This document shows, one piece after another, positions 41,301 to 47,624 of a stretch of 64,000 nucleotides of DNA (position 1 is the stretch's first letter; every line of letters starts with the position of its first letter). Location of the stretch: contig NC_135013.1 in assembly GCF_051020955.1 (NCBI RefSeq), positions 43,839,087 to 43,903,086 of the forward strand, written 5' to 3'. The notes below the pieces were generated by a model. That model was given only the letters and a program-made list of their open reading frames with translations. It made no database searches and was not told where the DNA came from. This DNA is from Megalopta genalis (taxonomy: Eukaryota > Arthropoda > Insecta > Hymenoptera > Halictidae). Made by a program: the position numbers and the translations under genes.

Positions 41301-44300
41301 GCTTGTAAATAAGAATGGAATTTGGGAAGAGAAGATATTAATATTCGAGCCTTGTGCCTCGTTTTTATAGTTTTTAACAATCAGCAACTGTAAAAACGAG
41401 CCGCAAGGCTCGAATAATCGTATCTCCTCTTCCCAAATTGTCCATTCTTGTTTACAAGCCGAAAAACAATTAGGAAGAATTTACCTGTACACAGTGGGAT
41501 TTAACTAAAAATCATATATGAATGATATTTAATGCATAATATTTTGTGGCTCCTCCTTTACATTTATTAACAATCATCATTATCTTTGGCAACGATTTAT
41601 AGAGTTTTTTAATAGTTTCATTCGGCAATGTTTTAAAATTGTCTGCCATTTGCGTAGATAGCTCGGTTAAGATTTCCACATCCATTTTCAACAATATGAC
41701 TTCACGGGTCGCTCTTTTTTTCAGAGAAAAGAACTCTTTTACTACTTTCGCAGTGTGTGCTGCTGCATTATTCTACCGAAAAATACAGGGTATCCATAAA
41801 AGTATCTACAAACGGACACCGGGTGATTTCTCATTTTAAAAAAACTTGAAAAATATAGAATAACCTTTTTTGTTTAGGACCTAGTTTTTAAGGCTATCGA
41901 GTTTGAAAATTTAGTGTAAGACACGGTTCGTCGAGCGACGTATAGTAAATTTTCCTCAATTGTCCCTCAGCTTCTACAAAAAAATGGACAATTTGGGAAG
42001 AGAAGTTACGATTATTCTGGCCTCGTGGCTTGTTTTTTTTGTCAACGATTACAATAAAAACGAACCACCAGGCCCGAATAATCGTATCTCCTCTTCTCAA
42101 ATTGTCTATTTTTGTTTACAGACTCAGGGATAATTTGAGAGAATTTACTGTATATCGTCTATAGCCGCAAGGACAAAGCAAATTTTCAAACTCGATTAGT
42201 CTCGAAAACTAAGTTCCAAACAAAAAAAAGTTATTCTATATTTTTATCATGTTTTTCATGAGAAATCATCCGGTGTCCGTTTGTACATATTTTTATGGAC
42301 ATCCTGTATCAGAAAACGATTAAAAAGACTCTATAAATCGTTGCCAAAGATATTCATGACTGTTAATAAATGTAAAGGAGGAGCAACAAAATATTAAACA
42401 TTAAAATATCATTCATACATGATTTTTAGTTAAATGTGATATCATTTTGTCCTACTGTGAATTTCTATAAAATTTTTCTCTTTTCAAATACAATTGTTTA
42501 GGCTAGTGAAATTCAATTCTATTTCATTTGTGTATGTTTATAGTGGTATTTAGCAAGTTTTTATAGAAAAAAACCTTGGTTGTTATAATGTTAAATAAAT
42601 AAAAATTACCGTAATTTTAAAGTATGCTATCATTTTGACTCGGAGTGTAAGAGACACTATTCATTCAGTTTACAAATTCAATTCAGAAATCTTAAATTTG
42701 GATAAGTCTAATCCTTTTCTATAGGATTATAGAGCAAAATATACTTCGTTGCTAAATAATATTGAAGTTATATTTGAAATGCGTAGATAAATAACAATAA
42801 CAAGTACATAATTGTACATTCCAATTTTTAAGTCTATGAAAATGAAAGTTGTTTCGTCAGTATTCCAGATACAAACATGTTTTTGGTGAAAACTAAAAGT
42901 GAGTTTTGTCAAAGAATTTTTTTCCTATTGACAATTTTTTAACAACAAAACAACCTATACAATACACTAGAATGTACAAATTAATATTTAAAAAAAAACG
43001 AAACAAATAAACGGCTTGCGTATCACGATGTAACAAAAAATCATCGACACTCTCTTAACAATTATCTTAAAGAAATATGTACACATTGGGTTGTTCGAAA
43101 AGTAATTTCGTTTTTTTTATGACGTTTAGGGCTACTGAAGGACAATATCTTTTTTACTCAGAATTCGGCATTCGTCCATATGTTGATATAAAAATTATAG
43201 AATAACATTTAAAAAAGCAATGTTAACCTTCAAATCTCCGAAACGCTTCAACTTATAACAAAAAAAAAATACATTACATAATGTACCCCTTCAAACCACG
43301 AAACTATTATATACAAAACCTATTAGTACAATGCATACCTTCGAAGTTACAGAGGTGTACAGGCTGTATAAAAATTATAATATCACCATAATAGCGTGAT
43401 CCTATACCTCTGGATTGGTAGAAATCTGCTAAAACAAATGACCGCAAAATTACACTTAACCGTGAATTTTCAAGGTCAGAAGATCAAATTTGTTCTATTC
43501 CAAAGTATACTTTGGAATAAAGAAATTTAAAACTTTGACCTTGATTTTCAACCTCAAGGAAAATTTTGCAGTCGATTTTTCAGCAGATCTTCGTTGATCC
43601 AGAGCTGTAGAATCACGCTACGGTGGTCGTGACGTATAATTTTTATACGCCCTGAACATGGGCAACGCTGTATAAATAGTGTCCTATCGTAAAGCATTTT
43701 GTTCTACAAGAAAACATGCAAAATACAAAACCGTGTTAATTGCAGGACTTGAACCATGACGACAGCAATTCCATTGATCTGAAGAATCCGTACAGAGTTC
43801 TCGTCGAAAAATATCAGGCTCTATTGGAGGTTCAAAGACGACCAACGCCGCGACGGAAGGACAGCGTGCCGCCGATGTCCTTGCAAGAGGAGCTCGAGAT
43901 GTCGGGCGAGTTTAATCATTTCCAAAACTCGTCCTTGGAAGGAGAGTTGCACCAGGAATCTGGAAAATCCGTAGGCGTGAATGCATCGCGTGCCAAATCA
44001 GAGATTTGCGGCAAGAAACCGTTCTCTGCTACCCCCACAGACTTCTCCGAAGCAGAAACCTCATCTTCGGGATTCCAGGACGAAACGAGCAACAAGATGA
44101 CGCAAACCGAAGGGAGACCCGGCTCGTTTCTGTGTTCAATCGCCGACGGAGAGGACTGCAAGTTCAGTATCTATGACGATAACAGCCCGTTCGAGAGCAG
44201 GTTCCGAAAAACGCCAGAATACAGGCAGACGTTCAGCCAAATCTTCAGTGTTCTGAAACGAGCGGCGGAAGCGAAAGAGGAGGGCGAGAAGCTGCCACTT

Positions 44301-44993
44301 CTGGACGATTCGACGAATACGTCCGTTTCGCAGCCACAGTCTTCGACGTTGGCGCAGGAGGACCTGCCCAGCGAGACCACGGACGATAATCAGAGCGTCG
44401 TCTCGTCCGTTGTCGCCTCGGTCGTGTCCGAACCGCCGTACAGGATAAAGACACCGATTTCCATGAACGCGACGAACGAACGTCAGGAGAACGAGTCCGC
44501 TCGCCCCGAGCACGTTAAACACGAAAAAACCGAGGGCAAGAAGCACAGATACCATTTAGATCATCTGAACAGCAGTGGCCACATTTCGAAGAAGTCAACG
44601 AGGAAACATTCGAACAGGAGACTGTTGCACAGCAATTCGCCGAGCACGCTCGACGTGATCCCGACCACGAATCCAACGTTTGTTGCCTCAAAGTCAAACA
44701 CCAACGGAAAGAAGAAGTTCAGGCCGTTCAACGCATTGGAGCAGAACGGCACCGTCTGCAGCGATTTCAGTTACGCGAACAAAACGAAGGAGTCGCCGTG
44801 TCCCAGCAGACGAGCAAAGGTCTACGCACGCAACAATAACGAACAGCACAATAACGCTTTCGAGTACAGGGACTACAAGCCGAGCTCCGCATCGGAAGAA
44901 GTTGCCCGTCTGAAACGCTTAGAGATGTCCTACGCGGAGGTTCTCCGGTTGCCAAACAAATCGAAACCCCTACGAAGCAATCGTAGAAGTTAA
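17287..44993 (+). CDS. Cen: Centrocortin / CDR2-family coiled-coil protein (spliced, 7 coding exons)
   Basis: Exons 17287-17392, 30071-30183, 30277-30425, 32752-32935, 35836-36059, 36612-36765 and 43746-44993 join in phase through GT-AG introns to 2178 nt (725 residues plus stop). The N-terminus carries the family hallmark LQLAAELGKTLLERNKELE (from residue 37), followed by KQTAALREVNDSRLKIYEQL and heptad-rich coiled coil to about residue 180 and again at 190-260. Exon 6 adds a CGRC pair. In exon 7, NPYRVLVEKYQALLEVQRR (about 324-342) and TPEYRQTFSQIFSVLKRAAE (from about 466) match conserved CDR2 blocks. The rest is Ser/Asn/Lys-rich and likely disordered. Fly centrocortin is a centrosomal partner of centrosomin; vertebrate CDR2 is a cytoplasmic coiled-coil protein of about 450 residues, so this one is longer. 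Function here is inferred from the family. One further small exon between exons 4 and 5 cannot be excluded. Confidence 0.9.
21100..21290. repeat. Repeat family C copy
   Basis: It contains the ordered words GAGATCATTTGAAGTAACTT, CCTTAGCGAAAATGCAATCC, TTTACGAGTTACTAACGAAA and GGCAAGATCAGCTGGCGCGA. The same order occurs at 48398-48590 and 56322-56460. The start (AGTGTCGCAAAATTATGG) resembles TGTCCCAAAA-type transposon ends seen with the other copies. Confidence 0.65.
21530..21673. mobile_element. Foldback MITE family D (35-bp perfect ends)
   Basis: The ends are exact reverse complements over about 35 bp: TGAGCCGTTTATTTTGAAAG, then TGGCATAAGTCACTTT. Length is 144 bp, with short A/T runs at the arm-loop boundary. 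A second, longer member with one-base differences is at 38713-38950, also in a Cen intron. There is no clear target duplication, so class is unassigned. Confidence 0.8.
22160..22720. other. GC-elevated intronic block
   Basis: Higher GC and CpG than the flanks, with frames of 67-148 codons on both strands that overlap each other and resemble no family. It could be an alternative promoter, untranslated exon or enhancer in Cen intron 1, or an exon of a gene on the other strand. Composition is the only evidence. Confidence 0.3.
25940..26520. other. GC-elevated intronic block
   Basis: A CpG-bearing stretch within AT-rich intron 1, like the block at 22160. An 85-codon + frame (25946-26203) has no recognisable domain. 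Possible regulatory element. Confidence 0.3.
26640..27855. mobile_element. Degenerate MITE family A-like palindrome
   Basis: The left side has GTTTAAAACGGAATAACTTT. The right side has AATTCAAGTCATTTAGTCCA then GTTTTAAACAAGTCG, the inverse family end. Internal family signatures TTATCCGAGTCTATAACGAA and TTCTTTATAGACTCGGACAA face each other. The arms have drifted and probably suffered insertions. Limits are approximate. Confidence 0.4.
28380..28600 (+). repeat. GGTATACC-rich degenerate tandem repeat
   Basis: Words such as CAGGTATACCA, CAGGTATTCCA, CAGGTATACTA and CTGGTATACCA recur at 17-30 bp spacing. The repeat word GGTATACC is itself a palindrome. A 73-codon frame across it is an artefact. 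Confidence 0.6.
29636..29950. mobile_element. MITE family A copy in Cen intron 1
   Basis: The left end CAGTGGGGAACAAAATTGAG follows a TA at 29634-29635, then CACCCTTTAAAACGCAATAA. The right end inverts this: TTATTGCGTCTTAAAGGGTG then ACCACTCAATTTCGTCC. The element is about 315 bp, a shorter member than the 640-bp copies. It lies 120 bp upstream of exon 2. Confidence 0.75.
30071..30183 (+). CDS. Cen: Cen coding exon 2
   Basis: Bounded by TTATTTCAG and GTAATT. It encodes (D)LQLAAELGKTLLERNKELE then NIIKLQQSTVEEQAQEIE, the most conserved segment of the CDR2 family and the start of the coiled coil. It ends in phase 0. The next intron is only 93 bp, in contrast to the other introns. Confidence 0.93.
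30277..30425 (+). CDS. Cen: Cen coding exon 3
   Basis: Bounded by CTCTTTCAG and GTAAAA. It encodes YTKKQTAALREVNDSRLKIY then EQLEVSIQDLERANHRLVIE, continuing the exon 2 coiled coil; vertebrate CDR2 has YLTKQVELLRQMNEQ at this place. It ends with two bases of a codon (phase 2). Confidence 0.93.
30693..31845 (-). mobile_element. Tc1-like transposon, degraded
   Basis: Ends CAGTGGGTGTAGAAA and TTTCTACACCCACTG are perfect inverses, each flanked by TA (30691-30692 and 31846-31847). The 1153-bp interior codes on the - strand for pieces of a Tc1 transposase. It is inserted in Cen intron 3 in antisense orientation. The C-terminal part runs straight into the end repeat, so an internal deletion near the 3' side is likely. 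Confidence 0.9.
30700..31574 (-). pseudogene. Tc1 transposase pseudogene
   Basis: Order on the - strand: a helix-turn-helix N-terminus (31574-31212; IIRMIRHVPKISAIKIVDHL), a catalytic-core start with the first Asp (31173-30982; WNKVIFTDESEFIIFGSDG then RPTVKHGGGSVIV), the second Asp (QDNDPKHT near 30840) and a NPTEYLWDYLERQ block near 30730. The third residue matches the Glu of the DD34E class. Frame changes between the pieces and loss of the last ~50 residues make it inactive. It encodes the enzyme that cuts and pastes the element at TA sites. Confidence 0.85.
32105..32460 (+). repeat. AT minisatellite (TTAAATTAAAA units)
   Basis: TTAAATTAAAATTAAATTAT, then AGTTAAATTAAAAAA or AGTTAAATTCAAG, repeat about six times with two alternating sub-unit types, giving a higher-order period of roughly 60-65 bp. 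It lies about 300 bp before Cen exon 4. Confidence 0.85.
32752..32935 (+). CDS. Cen: Cen coding exon 4
   Basis: Acceptor TTCAACAG, donor GTAGTA. The first base completes AG-C (Ser), and the frame then reads HCITIETLEARCEELQKKID and continues as coiled coil. It finishes in a polar Ser/Thr/Gln stretch with NTAQTQTALW (about residues 163-172). It ends in phase 0. The TQT text resembles dynein light chain LC8-binding sites. Confidence 0.88.
33470..33625 (+). repeat. Short tandem repeat, ~43-bp units
   Basis: The phrase TTAATTGGAAAATATTTTGA (or ATATCTTGA, ATATCTAGAA) followed by a variable ATAA/TATAG stretch occurs about four to five times in a row with drift. Confidence 0.7.
34957..35524 (-). 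mobile_element. Internally deleted mariner
   Basis: Ends TTAGGTCTACCGGAAAGTTC and GAACTTTCCGGTAGACCTAA are exact inverses flanked by TA on both sides. The 568-bp interior keeps only the C-terminal part of the transposase. Situated antisense in Cen intron 4, 311 bp before exon 5. Confidence 0.92.
35150..35362 (-). pseudogene. Mariner transposase C-terminal remnant
   Basis: The - strand reads DDNARLHAALATRQKIAELD then HPPYSLDLAPSDYHLFLSLQ, which holds the second and third catalytic Asp regions of a DD34D mariner transposase. The expected HDNARPH motif is altered to DDNARLH. The N-terminal domain and the first Asp are deleted. Confidence 0.85.
35836..36059 (+). CDS. Cen: Cen coding exon 5
   Basis: Acceptor CTTTTCAG, donor GTACGG. 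It encodes a second coiled-coil segment (EEEMTELLRQLQEARNQRAR, then LLQENTALEEQINILRSKAQ, then LQEEINALEEV), equivalent to the CDR2 region with ENSELEQQ. The donor at 36060 was chosen over GTGAGG at 36055 because only the former matches the phase of exon 6 (Arg codon AG-G). Confidence 0.9.
36060..36611 (+). other. Cen: Cen intron 5 (552 bp)
   Basis: Starts GTACGG, ends TTGCAG. No inserted element recognised. A 115-codon frame on the - strand (35869-36216) is mainly the antisense of exon 5. Confidence 0.8.
36612..36765 (+). CDS. Cen: Cen coding exon 6
   Basis: Acceptor GCTTGCAG, donor GTAAAC. It encodes RGHLCGRCLRGMETKTHDEI then SVMLDQEELDVINMAESIIS and ends SLTQ in phase 0. The CGRC pair could bind a metal or form a disulfide, but this is speculative. 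Two downstream acceptors (39234 and 43746) both fit its phase. Confidence 0.88.
38713..38950. mobile_element. Foldback MITE family D, second copy
   Basis: Ends TGAGCCGTTTATTTTAAAAG and CTTTTAAAATAAACGGCTCA are inverses, continuing into TGGTATAAGTCACTTT versus AAAGTGACTTATGCCA. At 238 bp it is longer than the 21530 copy and has a different middle, so the arms are the conserved part. Confidence 0.8.
39234..39476 (+). CDS. Candidate alternative last exon of Cen (hydrophobic tail)
   Basis: A pyrimidine-rich acceptor (TTATTTGCTTTAG) is followed by an open frame in the phase required after exon 6. It encodes 80 residues: a charged start (ERLATKIKKTKAKREKKEF), then aromatic/hydrophobic text (SLWTTFAYIWRAPSLIFVFF, HTIWYI) and a basic end (IVRKILTIKDRLKLL), stopping at TAG 39474-39476. 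Spliced to exons 1-6 it would give a 390-residue protein lacking the CDR2 C-terminal blocks. The hydrophobic run is short for a membrane span but could be an anchor or amphipathic helix. AAATAAAGC near 40947 could serve as its poly(A) signal. No transcript evidence; chance is possible. Confidence 0.4.
   Translation, partial: ERLATKIKKTKAKREKKEFRSSLWTTFAYIWRAPSLIFVFFHTIWYIQNECIIPLMLKPFRIPIFIVRKILTIKDRLKLL
39530..39559. other. Perfect 11-bp hairpin
   Basis: CCTCTCGCCAA and TTGGCGAGAGG pair perfectly across an 8-nt loop (TTATTTAG). The GC-rich stem is unusual for this AT-rich intron. It is 54 bp after the stop of the candidate alternative exon, so it would lie in that isoform's 3' UTR. Confidence 0.75.
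39904..40510 (-). mobile_element. Internally deleted mariner, N-terminal half retained
   Basis: Ends TTAGGTTAGGGAATAAGTTC and GAACTTATTCCCCAATCTAA are near-perfect inverses (extending into GTAGCGTTTTTAT) with TA at 39902-39903 and 40511-40512. The 607-bp interior encodes the transposase DNA-binding half on the - strand. Confidence 0.93.
39936..40337 (-). pseudogene. Mariner transposase, N-terminal DNA-binding domain only
   Basis: This 133-codon frame is open from MEYPRGKKQHFRHLLFFAFH through the paired helix-turn-helix region (STTRKWFAKFKNCDFNVDD, then RGGKPSEFDEERLKALLKED) to WVPRELN, the linker motif normally WVPHEL. The catalytic DD34D domain is deleted. Because the DNA-binding part is intact and open, it could in principle yield a dominant-negative end-binding protein if expressed. 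That is inference. Confidence 0.85.
41274..41487. mobile_element. MITE family B copy in the left Tc1 arm
   Basis: After a TA at 41272-41273 it reads CGGTCAATTCTCCCCAATTG and closes with GGAAGAATTTACCTG before TA. The inner arms GCCTCGTTTTTATAG and CTGTAAAAACGAGC invert around ACAATCAG. It is absent from the opposite arm of the host palindrome, so it came after the inverted duplication. Confidence 0.88.
41512..41774 (-). pseudogene. Tc1-type transposase C-terminal remnant
   Basis: The - strand reads NAAAHTAKVVKEFF near 41774, matching the DNAPxH motif region of Tc1 but with Asp changed to Asn. It ends near 41512 with ETIKKLYKSLPKIMMIVNKC then KGGATKYY, the typical Tc1 tail. The NPIENLW block is deleted or altered. 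A mirror copy of the tail is at 42315-42390 on the + strand. Confidence 0.75.
41786..42307. mobile_element. Palindromic MITE at the centre of the Tc1 foldback
   Basis: Ends CAGGGTATCCATAAAAGTAT and the inverse of ATATTTTTATGGACATCCTG match, continuing through ACAAACGGACACCGG. TA duplications at 41784-41785 and 42308-42309 are intact. Its own middle is interrupted at 41943 by MITE B. Confidence 0.88.
41943..42150. mobile_element. MITE family B copy, innermost insertion
   Basis: Ends TAGTAAATTTTCCTCAATTG and GAGAGAATTTACTG, TA on both sides. It sits in the middle of the 41786-42307 element. Length 208 bp. Confidence 0.88.
43360..43654. mobile_element. MITE with CAGG(G/C)..TATAAAAATTATA ends
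   Basis: The left end CAGGCTGTATAAAAATTATA and right end (inverse of TATAATTTTTATACGCCCTG) match, with further pairing around TAGCGTGAT and CTCTGGAT. The centre contains the perfect palindrome ATTCCAAAGTATACTTTGG (plus AAT). TA precedes the left end; the right flank is AA. It ends 91 bp before Cen exon 7. Confidence 0.8.
43746..44993 (+). CDS. Cen: Cen coding exon 7 (last exon)
   Basis: Acceptor TTAATTGCAG, then 415 codons to TAA at 44991-44993. It contains two family blocks: NPYRVLVEKYQALLEVQRR (start of exon) and TPEYRQTFSQIFSVLKRAAE (middle). It also holds a Ser/Thr-rich acidic linker with KMTQTEG (an LC8-type KxTQT match, residues 427-431) and a basic, Asn/Ser-rich tail. GC content and codon use are markedly higher than in the surrounding AT-rich DNA, as expected for real coding sequence. 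Confidence 0.93.
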   Translation, partial: DLNHDDSNSIDLKNPYRVLVEKYQALLEVQRRPTPRRKDSVPPMSLQEELEMSGEFNHFQNSSLEGELHQESGKSVGVNASRAKSEICGKKPFSATPTDFSEAETSSSGFQDETSNKMTQTEGRPGSFLCSIADGEDCKFSIYDDNSPFESRFRKTPEYRQTFSQIFSVLKRAAEAKEEGEKLPLLDDSTNTSVSQPQSSTLAQEDLPSETTDDNQSVVSSVVASVVSEPPYRIKTPISMNATNERQENESARPEHVKHEKTEGKKHRYHLDHLNSSGHISKKSTRKHSNRRLLHSNSPSTLDVIPTTNPTFVASKSNTNGKKKFRPFNALEQNGTVCSDFSYANKTKESPCPSRRAKVYARNNNEQHNNAFEYRDYKPSSASEEVARLKRLEMSYAEVLRLPNKSKPLRSNRRS

Positions 44994-45479
44994 ACTCGTT
45001 TGATACTGATACGATCGACCGAGTTGAAGAGAGACGAGAAACAGAAAAGAGAGAGACTTTCGTACGTAATACATAGTCAAGTGAGATTTAGTTCAAAATT
45101 TGTTAAGTTTATCGTCGAGCGATTACTTAGAGCAAGGAATTAAATTATTTCAGATCGTAAGGTTCAGTATTGGTAATCAATGTTAATTAAAACGTGTACT
45201 TTGTAAATATTTTAGTGAAAATATGATCGTCGTGTGCAGCGTATATATGTATAACGGGTACTAAACTATTTTACAGTAATTTTTTTTATTATATTTTATA
45301 TTGTAAAATGTATATGTATCTTCTTTTTCAAAGTGGATGTGTGAGGGTAACAAAGGTACGTAAGCAATACGGTTTAATTATGTATCGTCAAATGATCCAC
45401 CTCAATGAACAAGTCACATGGAATCGTATCTCGCAAATCTGTTCCCCCCCTCTTCGAAAACTGTAGTTGATGATGACGG

Positions 45480-45485
45480 AATAAA
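45480..45485 (+). promoter_or_regulatory. Candidate poly(A) signal AATAAA (proximal)
   Basis: AATAAA 487 bp after the Cen stop codon, followed by U-rich sequence (TTATTTATGTGCC). Confidence 0.5.
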
Positions 45486-45615
45486 ATTATTTATGTGCCA
45501 TTCACCTCGTCGAATTATAATTGTCAACTAACTGTCTGCTACTTGCTCGCATATCCTTAACATAAAATCTATTTCTGAGAGAAATCGGTGCATTTCAGTA
45601 ATAGCATGTACGGTG

Positions 45616-45761
45616 TATTAGCTTTTATATCTTGTAGCTACGAACTACAATATTGTGATCATATTATACCGAGCAAATAAAATCTTTATATTAGCTTTTA
45701 TATCTTGTAGCTACGAACTACAATATTCTCATCGTATTATACCGAGCAAATAAAATCTTTA
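45616..45761 (+). repeat. 73-bp tandem duplication carrying a poly(A) signal
   Basis: Two adjacent copies (45616-45688 and 45689-45761) both read TATTAGCTTTTATATCTTGT ... ATTATACCGAGCAAATAAAA ... TCTTTA, differing only near GTGATCATA versus CTCATCGTA. Each holds AATAAA (45676-45681 and 45749-45754). The 3' end of Cen therefore has duplicated processing signals. Confidence 0.9.
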
Positions 45762-45769
45762 GCAGATTC

Positions 45770-46740
45770 TATCGTAATATCTAGGTTCTCTCGTGTCTAC
45801 GACAATAATATCCCGCAAAATGCGTCCTTTTAGTCCATTAATTCAATTGCATCAGAACTCTAAATATGCTACTAACATCATTTAATGACTAACATTTTAA
45901 CTGAACACTATTTTTACCAAGGAGGTCGAAAGTCACCTTATAAAATTTTAATTTTAGATTTTTTCTAAGTTTAATCTGTTCCCCTGAAATTGACTTTCCA
46001 ACTTATTAATCATCGCGTTTTGCCGCGTACCTGCGCGCTGTAATAGATCTTTCATTTTTTTGTTTTCGATGCTACACAGAAATTACGCGTGATAATTAAA
46101 ACACGAGATGGTATTATACATTTGTACAGTAATTAACCTTAGGATAGTCAAATTGAACTGTACCACTTAATATGATAATTTTTTAAATGATATACATACA
46201 TCTTTGTTGCTATTGCATTGAAGCAAAGGTAACAACATTGGTGTTCGAATAGAATCATACACAATTCACAGGTGAGGTCTCTCTTATCATTTCGTTTTTT
46301 CAATATTTTCCAAGAATTTCTTCCGCTAATTTTTGTTTACAAGTGTAGAAAGCTTTTAATTACCGTAGACTTAGAATCAGTACGGACATTGCATATTATA
46401 GCTTTTTCTGTCTCAGTCATATTTCGTGTTACCATTTCACTCACAGCGTTACCGATAGTTCACGAAAAATAGACACGTGTTAGCACGAGAAGCGCATATC
46501 CTGTATATTTCATTTCTACTATAAGTGCTGAATATATATATATTATTTGGAGCAGTATTAAATGAAACTTGTACTATAGAAATATAATATAAAGTGTAAT
46601 TATTTGTATGGACAGTTGAACAATTATTTCTACTAAGTAAATAATTAGTCGTGGTACACATGTAGCAATAGTTTTATACATTTTTTCATGCAGATGGGTA
46701 TTTACAACGTTAATTACAACGTATTTACAACGCAGATTCC
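45770..46740. other. AT-rich intergenic DNA, nothing recognised
   Basis: No coding frame, RNA gene or paired ends supported. Confidence 0.5.
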
Positions 46741-46752
46741 AAGTCTATGATA

Positions 46753-46831
46753 TTGAGTTATTGCAAAAATAATGTAAGTTTTTTGTAAGCTATCTATTTG
46801 GAAAACCGAAGTTACATTTGTAACAACCCAA
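46753..46831. mobile_element. 79-bp mariner-end MITE
   Basis: TTGAGTTATTGCAAAAATAA at the left and the inverse TTGGGTTGTTACAAATGTAA at the right have the same ends as the mariners in this window. TA at 46751-46752 and 46832-46833. It is little more than two end repeats back to back. Confidence 0.78.
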
Positions 46832-46969
46832 TAGATACTATATGATAAAATTCAAGACTTGCCAACTCATTGAACCATTGAGGCTAAGTTTGTAGCTGAA
46901 TATTCAGAAGAGATTGCACAACAACTATCATATCTATAATTATAACAAAATATTATTTTACAATTCCCC

Positions 46970-47205
46970 CTAACAGTGGAACACATCACCTTACACTGCA
47001 GAAAACACATCAAGGAAAGAAGGCTACACAACATAAGAGCTCCTTTAGAAGACATACTGAAGAACAGTAGGATAATCCACAACTTGCTACATTACTTGAA
47101 GCAAATCAAATTATACAATCAACTGTAAACCTGACTTTGAATCGCTAATAACCCACTCAATGGTTGATGCGACTTTAAACACTGGATATAAAAAAAAAAG
47201 AAAAT
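46970..47205 (+). mobile_element. LINE (non-LTR retrotransposon) 3' end
   Basis: The + strand frame reads TVEHITLHCRKHIKERRLHN then IRAPLEDILKNSRIIHNLLH, typical of the C-terminus after the reverse transcriptase of Jockey/I-group LINEs (the TVEHIxxxC block). It is followed by a short 3' UTR and an A-run (AAAAAAAAAAG) near 47190. 5'-truncated, as LINE copies usually are. Confidence 0.7.
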
Positions 47206-47279
47206 ATCAAAACCTCATTTGCGAAGTAGAGGGATACAATTTTACATCGTTATTCGTATTTAAACCGTTTGCTTCACAG

Positions 47280-47624
47280 CAGGGCTGGGGAAAATAGATT
47301 TTTGGAATAGTAAATAGACAAATAGACTATAAATATTTTTGATCTGATATTCTCGTATAATGATAATTAATGATAATTAATAATAATTAATGATAATAAT
47401 TTCGATCTTGATATTCTCATATAATATAGAATTTGGCAAGTAAAGTTTTTTTGAAATATTGATTGCATGTGCATATTATGTAGTTAAATATATTTGAAAT
47501 TCTATTTCCATATGTACAACTATCATTTAAAAAAAGTTTATTTGCCAAATACTGTATTATATGAGAAGATACAAATATTTATAGTCTATTTACTATTTAA
47601 AAAATCTATTCTTCTCCAGACCTG
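47280..47624. mobile_element. hAT-type MITE with intact 8-bp target duplication
   Basis: Ends CAGGGCTGGGGAAAATAGAT and the inverse of CTATTCTTCTCCAGACCTG pair, continuing through TAAATAGACTATAAATATTT. CTTCACAG occurs directly on both sides (47272-47279 and 47625-47632). 8-bp duplications and CAGGG-type ends are hAT traits. No coding capacity. Confidence 0.9.

Larger units (their letters stand above)
41098..42647. mobile_element. Palindromic Tc1-type foldback with nested insertions
   Basis: Ends CACTCTGGGACAAAAAGATA and the inverse of TATCATTTTGACTCGGAGTG face each other, with TA on both sides. Each arm (about 41098-41780 and 42310-42647) carries, in opposite orientation, the 3' end of a Tc1-type transposase gene and the same flanking text (CAAATACAATTGTTTAGGCT). 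The centre is occupied by another palindromic MITE (41786-42307), itself invaded by a third (41943-42150). The left arm also has a MITE B (41274-41487) that the right arm lacks. Confidence 0.85.
36766..43745 (+). other. Cen: Cen intron 6 (7.0 kb)
   Basis: Starts GTAAAC, ends TTGCAG. 36770-38700 is AT-rich with nothing recognised. It then holds foldback D (38713), a possible alternative last exon (39234-39476), a hairpin (39530), a deleted mariner (39904), nested foldbacks (41098-42647), a lone mariner end at about 43088 (TTGGGTTGTTCGAAAAGTAA) and a MITE (43360-43654) ending 91 bp before exon 7. Confidence 0.75.
44994..45765 (+). other. Cen: Cen 3' UTR
   Basis: Sequence from the stop codon to the last of three AATAAA signals. 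It is AT-rich with no further coding frame and includes an 8-C run at about 45447. The end is set by the tandem poly(A) signals. Confidence 0.7.

Noticed and set aside
43740..43745. Start of an independent 417-codon gene at 43740
   Set aside because: The first codon is TTG and includes the TTGCAG splice acceptor. Homology and phase show it is the last exon of Cen.
44136..44755. Several - strand frames of 60-139 codons under Cen exon 7
   Set aside because: They are antisense shadows of the GC-rich Cen coding exon, with no family resemblance.
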